Shown one piece after another: positions 1-5,958 of a stretch of DNA of 8,961 nt. Every line of letters starts with the position of its first letter. Positions within the stretch are counted from its first letter, which is position 1. Source of the DNA: JBKPCD01 sp046727175 (GTDB lineage Bacteria > Acidobacteriota > Vicinamibacteria > Vicinamibacterales > 2-12-FULL-66-21); contig JBKPCD010000145.1 in assembly GCA_046727175.1 (NCBI GenBank), positions 1 to 8,961 on the forward strand. The letters are read 5' to 3'. The notes beneath the pieces are model-generated. The model saw only the letters and a program-made list of their open reading frames with translations, had not been told where the DNA came from and did not search any database. The position numbers were made by a program, and so were the translations under genes.

Positions 1-799
1 TGTTGCCGAGCAGCTCCTCTTTGACCGGGACGACGAAAACGCCGAGATCGCGGTTCGTGCCGGGATACTGCTCGCTCAGCGCTCGCGCGACGGCCGCCAT
101 GTCGTCGCGCGCGGCCTCGAGGCTCACCTCTGGCCTGAGCCGACCAATGACGTTCAGAAAATGCGAGCCCCGCTGCGCAGCCTGCTCGGGAGAGAAGTGA
201 ATCGGAATCCAGTAGTCGATCTCGCGATCCCGGAACGCGAACGCCCGCGGCATCACGCCGATGACTTCGTATCGATTGTCGTTCATCACGATGGTGCGAC
301 CGACGACGCTGGGATCGGCTCCGTAACGGCGCTGCCACAGGCCATGACTGATGACGGCGACGGGCCTGCCGTCGCGATCTTCTGTTTCCGTGAACGTGCG
401 GCCAAGCTGCGGGCGAACGCCAAGGAGGCTGAAGAAGTTCGACGTGGTGGCGCGACCGCGGATCTGCTCCGGCGCGCCATCACCCGTGAGGCTCGCGACG
501 GCGCCGCGAGTCGCAGCCATGTCGGCGAACGTCCGGTTCATCCGGCGCCAGTCGAAGAAGTTGGCCGGCGCAGGCGTGTTCTTGGTGAACCCGACTCTCG
601 TGCCGTCCTCCCAGAGCACGGCGACGCGATCGGCATCGGCATATGGCAGCGCGCGAATGAGCACGGCATCGACGACGGAGAAGATCGCGGTATTTGCGCC
701 AATTCCGAGCGCGAGCGTCCCCGCAGCTACGACGGTGAACAGTGGCGACTTCCTGAACAGTCGCAGGCCGTACCGGACATCGGAGAGCAGCGTATCCAT
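1..799 (-). CDS. ADOP/MacB-like ABC transporter permease, 5' part (runs off left edge)
   Basis: The first 266 codons of a FtsX/MacB-type permease are visible, and the rest lies beyond position 1. The protein opens with MDTLLSDVRYGLRLFRKSP, the N-terminus typical of the ADOP family (usually about 800 residues). One membrane helix follows at residues 20-48 (LALGIGANTAIFSVVDAVLI). A MacB-like periplasmic domain follows from about residue 50, with motifs NFFDWR, IRGRATTSNFFSLLGVRP, VISHGLWQRRYGADP and VIGVMP. Family knowledge: these are inner-membrane permeases of MacB-like ABC systems, and the 'orphan' ones lack an adjacent ATPase gene. The substrate cannot be told from sequence. The ATG at 799-797 was chosen because it gives the canonical family start; no convincing ribosome binding site precedes it. 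ADOP genes are often preceded by a PadR-family regulator, but here the upstream neighbour is a divergent lipoprotein gene. The family call is firm; the transport role is inferred. Confidence 0.92.
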   Translation of the reverse strand, partial: MDTLLSDVRYGLRLFRKSPLFTVVAAGTLALGIGANTAIFSVVDAVLIRALPYADADRVAVLWEDGTRVGFTKNTPAPANFFDWRRMNRTFADMAATRGAVASLTGDGAPEQIRGRATTSNFFSLLGVRPQLGRTFTETEDRDGRPVAVISHGLWQRRYGADPSVVGRTIVMNDNRYEVIGVMPRAFAFRDREIDYWIPIHFSPEQAAQRGSHFLNVIGRLRPEVSLEAARDDMAAVARALSEQYPGTNRDLGVFVVPVKEELLGN

Positions 800-1089
800 G
801 GAACGCTTAGACGAATCCCGATCGCCGAACGTTGGCGGGACTGTACGGCGCGACGCGGTTCGAGTGGTGGACCTGGCACCCACCCAGTGAACCCGCAGCG
901 ACAGAACGTGCACACGTCGGGCCGTACGACAAAACGGTACAGCGACCGCGAACGGTTGCGGTTAACCTCTTGCTGACTGACGAAGACCGAGTGTGATGCG
1001 CGGACGAGGTGATATCTGATCCGTGGGCCGGCACAAATGATGCTGATCACCATCGAGGAGGCTGGTTGGCGCACACAAGGAGGCACGTA
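800..1089. other. Divergent intergenic region between permease and BON lipoprotein genes
   Basis: This 290-base stretch separates two genes transcribed away from each other, so both promoters should lie here. I see no convincing consensus -35/-10 pair. A weak plus-strand candidate is TTGCTG at 970-975 with TGTGAT at 992-997 (16-base spacer). An imperfect inverted repeat, ACCGCGAAC-g-GTTGCGGT, spans 945-962 and abuts the palindrome GGTTAACC at 960-967; together these could be an operator. No small gene or RNA is recognisable. Confidence 0.45.
1077..1083 (+). promoter_or_regulatory. Shine-Dalgarno AAGGAGG of the BON lipoprotein gene
   Basis: AAGGAGG lies 6 bases before the ATG at 1090. It fixes the start there rather than at in-frame codons further upstream, and it places a signal peptide with a lipobox exactly at the N-terminus. 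Confidence 0.85.
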
Positions 1090-1698
1090 ATGTTGAGGAA
1101 GTCAGCTATATTGCTCTCGGTCGTCAGCATGTTGACGTTCGTCGCAGCGTGCTCGCAGACCGACGCCGGGATCACGGCGAGCGTGAAGTCGAAGTTTGCC
1201 ACCGACGACATGGTCAAGGCGAGCCAGATCGACGTCACCACGCAGGATCACGTCGTGATGCTGACAGGCTCGGTCGACACGTCTGTGGCGAAACAGCGGG
1301 CGGTCGAGATCGCGCTCAACACCAAGGGCATCCAGTCGGTGGTCGACAACATGACTGTTCGTGAGGAGACGGCCCCGACGTCAGGGACGGAAACGCCTGC
1401 GCCGACGGACATGCCGGTCGAGCCGGACCAGAGTACGGGGGCGAAGGCGAAGGAAAAAGCCACAGAGGCCGGCGACGTGATGTCCGACGCGTCGATTACT
1501 GCCGCGGTGAAGACGCAGCTGCTCGGCGACACCAAGACGCCGGGACTCAAGATCGACGTGGATACGAAAAACGGCGTCGTGACGCTGAGTGGTGAAGTCG
1601 CGAATGCCGCCGAGCGCACCAACGCCGCGAAGGTGGCTCACGATACGAAGGGCGTGAAGAAGGTCGTCAACAAACTAATCATCGCGAAGAAGTCGTAA
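1090..1698 (+). CDS. Two-BON-domain lipoprotein
   Basis: This 202-residue protein starts with a lipoprotein signal peptide: MLRK, a hydrophobic stretch, then the lipobox V-A-A-C with the lipidated Cys at residue 21. Two BON (bacterial OsmY and nodulation) domains follow. The first is at about residues 24-92 (core VVMLTGSVDT and KGIQSVVDNMTV). The second is at about residues 132-200 (core GVVTLSGEVAN and KGVKKVVNKLII). A linker rich in Pro, Thr, Glu and Lys (about 93-131) joins them. Family knowledge: BON domains occur in OsmY, Kbp and DolP-type proteins and are linked to envelope integrity, often by phospholipid binding at the membrane. The likely location is the periplasmic face of the inner or outer membrane. 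Residue 22 is Ser, not Asp, so a classical inner-membrane retention signal is absent. The gene stands alone, divergent from the permease and convergent with the S41 peptidase gene. The precise role is not known. Confidence 0.92.
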   Translation: MLRKSAILLSVVSMLTFVAACSQTDAGITASVKSKFATDDMVKASQIDVTTQDHVVMLTGSVDTSVAKQRAVEIALNTKGIQSVVDNMTVREETAPTSGTETPAPTDMPVEPDQSTGAKAKEKATEAGDVMSDASITAAVKTQLLGDTKTPGLKIDVDTKNGVVTLSGEVANAAERTNAAKVAHDTKGVKKVVNKLIIAKKS

Positions 1699-1712
1699 AG
1701 CGCCTGCCTGCC

Positions 1713-1738
1713 AGGGCGCGGTCTAAAGACCGCGCCCT
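1713..1738. repeat. Perfect inverted repeat, terminator-like hairpin (copy A)
   Basis: AGGGCGCGGTCT at 1713-1724 is followed after two A's by its exact reverse complement AGACCGCGCCCT at 1727-1738. RNA from either strand could form an 11-bp GC-rich stem with a 4-base loop. It lies 15 bases after the BON gene stop, in a convergent gap. There is no U-tract, so it is not a textbook Rho-independent terminator. It may still stop or stabilise both convergent transcripts. Confidence 0.7.
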
Positions 1739-1790
1739 ACCGCATCCGTTCCAACGTCCGGCCGGTTGCTCGCCCAGGTTCCTCATGTGT

Positions 1791-1814
1791 GGGGCGGGTC
1801 TCTAAGACCGCGCC
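1791..1814. repeat. Degenerate second copy of the hairpin repeat (copy B)
   Basis: GGGGCGGGTCT-cta-AGACCGCGCC resembles copy A: the right arm AGACCGCGCC is identical, and the left arm differs at three central bases. The inner stem GGTCT/AGACC (1797-1801 and 1805-1809) is intact, while the outer stem needs a bulge. It lies 13 bases beyond the peptidase stop codon at 1827. Two copies of one element in a 128-base gap suggest a dispersed genomic repeat. Confidence 0.5.
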
Positions 1815-1826
1815 GCAACGTAAATC

Positions 1827-4800
1827 TCACCGCTGTTGCTGCTGCGATGTAGTTGTCGTCTTCTTCGCGAGGTCTGCCTTCAGAACCTCGACGGCCTTTT
1901 CAATCTGCGCGTCGCGTCCCTTGAGGAAATCGGCGGGCGTGTTGTCGACGTACACGTCGGGCGGCACGCCGTAGTTCTCCATGTTCTCGCCGGTTACGGT
2001 CCACACGCCGCTTCCTGGCGTCCGGATGGTGGATCCGTCGAGCAGCGTGTAAGACCCGGTTCCGATCACGGCGCCCATCGTCGGGACGCCCCTTGCCGAG
2101 GCCGAGCGCTTTGAAGCCGGCGGGGAACATCTCGGCGTCGGACGCGGATCGCTCGTTCTGCATCACCACTATGGGTCCGTAGAAGTTCTGCGGGCGCGGC
2201 TGCTGAAACCCCGCGTCGCGGCCGATCGTGTACTGATACTGCCGTCCGGCGAGGATGCCGAGCAGCTCCTGATCGATCCCGCCGCCGCCGTTGAACCGCT
2301 GATCGATGACGAGCGCCTTCTTCGTCCGGTTCGCCGCGAGATCGAGTTGAAACTGACGCAGCGACGGAGCGTCCATGGCGCGGATGTGCAAGTATCCGAT
2401 CTCGCCGTTACTGAGCCGGGCGACCATGTCGCGGCGATCGCTGACCCACTTCGCGTACTGGAGATCGGTGAACGCACCGCCTGCGATTGGCGAGATCGTC
2501 ACCTCCCACGCGCCCTCCTTCACGGGCTTGTCATTCACGATGAGGTGGAACTTGCTTCCAGCCGCGAGCGTGAAGTGCTGCCAGTAGTTCTCGCTCGTCT
2601 TGAGCTCGTGGTCGTCGATCGAGATCAGGTAGTCGCCGGTTTTGACCTTCAGATAGTCGTGGTCGGCCGGTCCATCCTTGTAGATGTGACCGACCTTGTA
2701 CAACCCGGATGCATCGGCGACGATGTCGAAGCCCGGGTAACGGGTCTGGATGCTGCGCTCCACGAGGCTTGGCCCGCCGCTCACGCCCGTGTGCGAGGTG
2801 TTGAGCTGGCCGATCATCATCATCATGACGGCGTGCAGCTCCTCCTCGTCGACGAGATACTCGAGCAGCGGCTCGTACATCTTCTTCGCCGCGACCCAGT
2901 CGGCGCCATGCATCTTCGCGTCGTAGAAGCGATTCTTCATGATGCGCCAGCCCTCGTTGAAGACCTGGGATCTGAGCGCTTTGCGATCGATCTCGAGGTT
3001 GACGGTGTACGTCACCTGACGCGCCGCCGTCGTCGGCGTCGAGAGATCCGACGATTCGGCACCTCCGCCCGCGCCGCGACCACCACCGCGGCCGCCGCCA
3101 CGCCCGCCGCCGGACGCCGTGGGTGCGCCCTGCGCGTCGCTGTTTGCCGACGTCTGATTGGGGAGCGTTGCAGCGAAAAGCTCGTTGCCGGATCGGAAGT
3201 ACAACGTCCGGCCGTTGCGGGCGAACACCATGTTGCTGCCGCCGCCGAAGCCGCCACCGGCGCCGCCGCGTCCGCGGCCGCCTGCTCCACCTGCTCCGGC
3301 TGCAGCGGGCGGCACACGCGTCAGCTGCCCGCTTTCGACGTTGATGACATACATGCCGGCTGTTGGATCGGCCGCCGCCGCGGCCCCGCCACGGCCGCCG
3401 CCCGCGGCGGACGACACGGTCAGCGCGACCGAGTGTCCTTCCGGTGACGGCGTCAACCCGCCGATCGCCGTTCCTGGCACCGATAGCCGTCTGGCGCGAC
3501 GGGCGATGCCGTTCCAATCGATGCGGACATCCGGGGGCGGTTGAGGTCCAGCGCCGCCGCCGCCGCGTCCTGCGTTCTGTCGGGCCGCGGCCTCCGCTGC
3601 GAGTCCCTGCGCCTCGTTGTCGATGTCGCGGTTCATCGGATCGCGATCCTGATCCCGCAGCGACAGCGCCCACACCGCCATCGTCGTATTGACCCCACCT
3701 TGTGTGGCGATGCCGTTGCTTGCACCCTCGACCGACGTGAACACGACGTAACGGCCGTCGGCCGTCCACACCGCGTTGTTCTCCGAGTAGAGCAGGCTGT
3801 CGTCGGAGATGTGACGCTCTTCTCCGCCGGTAATCGGCGCGATGTAGACGTGAGACCGCAGCGTGCGATCCTGTTTCGAGAACGCAACCCACTTGCTGTC
3901 CGGCGAAACCGACACGGACCCGATTCGTCCGAGCTCGCTCGATGAAATAACCGACGTTTTTCCGTCAACCACTCCGTAGCTGTAAAGCTTTTTGTCAGCA
4001 GCGGTGTAGAGCAGCGCCTTTGAGTCCGGCATCCAGACCAGCGCACCCTTTTCGTTGTCGAGGTCGGTGATCTTCTTGAGATTGGTCCCTTCCGGATCGG
4101 AGATCCACACCTCGTCGCGGCCCGATCGATCCGATATGAACGCAATGTATTTCCCGTCAGCCGACCACTTCGGGAATTCATTCCGCGAGGCCATCCTGTC
4201 GGGTGCGACCCGGGTGATATCGCCGCGGTCGGTTGCGATCGTGAAGATTTGTCCGCGAGCGGAAATCACCGCCCGTCTGCCCGAGGGTGAAATGTCGAAA
4301 CTGTCCACTTCGTTGCTCACCGCCTCGGCGTCAATCTCGTTCTCCTTTTCATCGGTGGTGAGATCGAGTTTGATCTCGTTCGTCTTGCCGGAGGCGACGT
4401 CGAGCTTCCAAATCCCGAAGTTCTCTTCGTAGACGATGACCTTCCCGTCGGACGACATCGAGGGCCAGAAGAGACTGCCGTCGGTGTGTTTCGTCACTTG
4501 AACGGGCTGGCCGCCCTGCGCCGGAGTCCTGTAAATGTTGTTCACGCTCTTGCGGACTTCCGCGCTGCCTGGTTTCACGTTCTTGTCGTTGGGCAGTGGA
4601 TCCGCAACGAAGTAAATCGCGTTGTCGGCGCCCCACATCGGCCAGTACCGGTTGTAGCGCTCGTCGGCGAGAAGCCTTGTATACGACTTCGCGTTCAAAT
4701 CCGCGATCCAGAGGTCCGCCGCGTAGCTGCCTCGATAATGCTGTCGCGACCACACCGCCGGATGCCGATTGAACACCAGCGACTTGCCGTCGGGTGAAAA

Positions 4801-5292
4801 GCTCCCCCAGTATCCCCAGTCGACCGGCAGCGGCTTCTCCCGACCACCCGCGACGGCAATCTGATACAGCGTTGCGACGCTTGGGAACGCGCCATCGCCT
4901 CGAGCCGCGCGGAAGATCACGTTCTGCGAGTCGCGGGTCCAGGACACGACATCGTCGTTCCCGGTGTGGAACGTCAGGCGTTTCGGCGCGCCGCCGCCAG
5001 CCGGGACGATGAAGACGTCGTTGTTTCCGTAGCGATTGGAAGAGAACGCGATCCAGCGACCGTCGGGAGAAAAGCGCGGGTACACTTCGCGCGCGCGGTT
5101 GTCCGTCAGACGCTGAACGTTCGTGCCATCCTCGTTCGCGACCCAGATGTCGCCCAGATAGCTGAACGCAATCTTGCCCGCGTGATAGTCAGGATGGCGG
5201 GCCAGTCGAACCGGTGCAGCACGCATCGCGTCGCCGACGGCGAGAAAGACCAACGCGGTGAGGAGAGCTCCAAGGGGCGCTCTGCGAGCCAT
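1827..5292 (-). CDS. Secreted tricorn-like S41 family peptidase, apparent frameshift near its 3' end
   Basis: A long protease with the tricorn architecture. Residues 1-26 are a signal peptide (LLTALVFLAVGDAMRAA). About 30-750 is a beta-propeller region of TolB/PD40-type repeats (motifs PRFSPDGRWIAFSSNR and WSADGKYIAFISDRSG), interrupted by Gly/Arg-rich loops. A helical region follows (about 768-860), then a PDZ-like domain (about 865-910, VKTGDYLISIDDHEL), then the S41 catalytic core. By analogy with the tricorn protease tetrad, Ser833-His834 (NTSH), Ser1051 (ERSASDAEM) and the Glu of GENMENYGVPPD (codon 1979-1977) would be catalytic. The ATG at 5292 has GGAGGT six bases upstream (5304-5299). 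Frame one is readable to Lys1067 (2094-2092). The conserved C-terminus then continues in another frame from GVPTMGAVIG (2090 onward) to the TGA at 1829-1827, about 1154 residues if the frame is restored. Unrepaired, translation ends at 1900 after 63 aberrant residues. The likely role is cleavage of proteins or peptides outside the cytoplasm. Confidence 0.88.
2088..2094 (-). other. Frameshift site in the S41 peptidase gene
   Basis: On the minus strand the sequence reads GGC AAG GGGCGTCCCGACG ATG. The upstream frame gives GLGK then GRPDDG. Dropping one G gives GLGK then GVPTMGAVIGTG, which matches the expected family continuation. Homologues as I recall them have about two more residues between GLGK and GxPT, so a 5-base loss fits as well as a 1-base gain. 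The run of four G's makes a sequencing or assembly indel plausible. Confidence 0.85.
3055..3580 (-). repeat. Gly/Arg/Ala-rich low-complexity loops inside the S41 peptidase
   Basis: Within about residues 571-745 of the peptidase there are four low-complexity stretches: AGRGGGGAGPQPPP, SSAAGGGRGGAAAAADP, a Gly/Arg run around AGGRGRGGAGGGFGGG, and SGGGRGGGRGGGRGAGGG. At the DNA level they are GGC/GGT/CGC-type codon runs. They separate propeller segments and look like flexible inserted loops. They also generate the long meaningless open frames seen on both strands here. Confidence 0.8.
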
Positions 5293-5298
5293 ATCGAG

Positions 5299-5304
5299 AC
5301 CTCC
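5299..5304 (-). promoter_or_regulatory. Shine-Dalgarno GGAGGT of the S41 peptidase gene
   Basis: GGAGGT on the minus strand is six bases before the ATG at 5292-5290. It selects this start over the longer open frame reaching to 5547, which would overlap the response-regulator gene on the other strand. Confidence 0.8.
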
Positions 5305-5438
5305 GTAAGTGGAGAACGTCCGTTCGACTGCGCGGATACTACACCAATTCAGAACCGGGATTCTGGGCTTGGGTTCGCGGGTCGCTGGTTCAGGCGCACA
5401 TCCATGTCGCTGCTCGCGGAAAGGACTCGCGCCTCCGG

Positions 5439-5444
5439 TATAAT
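5439..5444 (+). promoter_or_regulatory. Consensus -10 box TATAAT, probably driving a leaderless response-regulator mRNA
   Basis: TATAAT at 5439-5444 matches the sigma-70 -10 consensus exactly, which stands out in such GC-rich DNA. Its last base is 8 bases before the TTG start codon at 5453, so transcription would begin at about 5451-5453, at the start codon itself. No -35 consensus is seen 16-18 bases upstream, and no ribosome binding site fits between the box and the start. Confidence 0.65.
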
Positions 5445-5452
5445 TCCACGCA

Positions 5453-5815
5453 TTGCCAAACAACCTGGTGCTTCTCGTCGAGGACGACCCCGAGCTGCGC
5501 CTGCTGCTCACCACGACGCTGGAGTTGGAGCACAAGAAGGTGATCACCGCTGCGAACGGGCAGGAGGCGTATCAGCTTGCGCGCGAGCATCATCCCGACG
5601 TGATCGTCCTCGATCTCATGATGCCGACGATGACAGGCGAAGAGTTTCGCGCGGCACAGATTGCGACCGCAGAGATCCGGAACATCCCCGTGCTCGTCGT
5701 GTCGGCGCATCCGCATGGAGCAGACATCGCGCGGCGAATGAACGTCGCGGGGTACCTCTCGAAGCCAGTCGATCTCGACGCGCTGACGACATTCGTGAAC
5801 AGCCGCACAGCGTAG
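5453..5815 (+). CDS. Single-domain response regulator (CheY-like receiver)
   Basis: A 120-residue stand-alone receiver domain with no DNA-binding or enzymatic output. Key residues are in place: the acidic pair Asp11-Asp12 (LLVEDDPE), the phospho-acceptor Asp54 (VIVLDLMMP), the switch Ser84 (VLVVSAH) and Lys104 (YLSKPVD). Family knowledge: such proteins are phosphorylated by a histidine kinase and act by protein-protein contact or as phosphorelay intermediates. The start is TTG at 5453; an in-frame TAA at 5441-5443, which overlaps the -10 box, excludes a start further upstream. There is no Shine-Dalgarno, consistent with a leaderless transcript. It is divergent from the S41 peptidase gene and convergent with the histidine kinase gene at 5959-7818. 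That kinase has no receiver of its own and is a reasonable candidate partner, though this pairing is inferred only from proximity. Confidence 0.93.
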   Translation: MPNNLVLLVEDDPELRLLLTTTLELEHKKVITAANGQEAYQLAREHHPDVIVLDLMMPTMTGEEFRAAQIATAEIRNIPVLVVSAHPHGADIARRMNVAGYLSKPVDLDALTTFVNSRTA

Positions 5816-5817
5816 CG

Positions 5818-5832
5818 GGATGCTTCGCATCC
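5818..5832 (+). terminator. Compact hairpin directly after the response regulator stop
   Basis: GGATGC-ttc-GCATCC begins two bases after the TAG at 5813-5815. The 6-bp stem with its very tight loop is palindromic, so it works on both strands. No U-tract follows, so intrinsic termination is uncertain; it may instead protect the 3' end or be part of the repeat cluster next to it. Confidence 0.4.
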
Positions 5833-5837
5833 GGCGA

Positions 5838-5935
5838 GGTTCCCGGTTCCCGGTTCGTGGTTCCTAGCCGTTCGAAGTTCGTCGCTTGAATCGACGAACC
5901 TGGAACTGGGAACCGTGAACCGGGAACCGAGAACC
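5838..5935. repeat. Opposed arrays of GGTTCNN heptads forming a large inverted repeat
   Basis: The left arm (5838-5865) is four perfect tandem 7-base units: GGTTCCC, GGTTCCC, GGTTCGT, GGTTCCT. The right arm (5894-5935) is six tandem units in the opposite orientation: ACGAACC, TGGAACT, GGGAACC, GTGAACC, GGGAACC, GAGAACC. The arms can pair over about 27 bases with few mismatches. The intervening segment holds its own 8-bp hairpin, GTTCGTCG (5877-5884) with CGACGAAC (5892-5899). The element fills the convergent gap between the response regulator and the kinase gene. Its role is unknown; a bidirectional terminator or a dispersed REP-like repeat are the simplest readings. Confidence 0.8.
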
Positions 5936-5958
5936 TCTCGGTCCAGCAGCGGGCCCAG

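Larger units (their letters stand above)
5293..5452. other. Divergent promoter region between S41 peptidase and response regulator genes
   Basis: This 160-base gap carries both start regions. On the minus strand the peptidase has GGAGGT at 5304-5299 as ribosome binding site, and a weak -10-like TAGTAT near 5341-5336. A short inverted repeat CAGAA-ccggga-TTCTG lies at 5350-5365. GGTTC words at 5372-5376 and 5387-5391 resemble the heptad elements found at 5838-5935. The plus-strand promoter is listed separately. Confidence 0.5.

Noticed and set aside
161..976. Long plus-strand open frame (271 codons) opposite the permease gene
   Set aside because: It is antisense to a clear ADOP/MacB permease frame, is very Arg-rich, has no recognisable domain and no ribosome binding site; it is a GC-driven shadow.
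1009..1089. 27-codon N-terminal extension of the BON lipoprotein
   Set aside because: The Shine-Dalgarno at 1077-1083 and the lipoprotein signal peptide starting at 1090 fix the start downstream.
2347..3447. Plus-strand open frame (366 codons) opposite the S41 peptidase
   Set aside because: Its sequence is the antisense of conserved peptidase segments and of the Gly/Arg-rich loops, with runs of His, Arg and Ala and no domain; not a gene.
2531..3892. Minus-strand open frame (453 codons) inside the S41 peptidase in another frame
   Set aside because: It is out of frame with the conserved peptidase and consists of Arg-rich low complexity.
5293..5547. N-terminal extension of the S41 peptidase to position 5547
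   Set aside because: The extension would overlap the response-regulator gene on the other strand and displace the signal peptide; the ATG at 5292 has both a ribosome binding site and a signal peptide.
4966..5889. Plus-strand open frame (307 codons) spanning the peptidase start and the response regulator
   Set aside because: It runs antisense to the peptidase and then through the response regulator in the wrong frame, with Arg/Ser-rich composition.
5838..5935. CRISPR array
   Set aside because: The repeated unit is only 7 bases, directly tandem, with no unique spacers, and it reverses orientation halfway.
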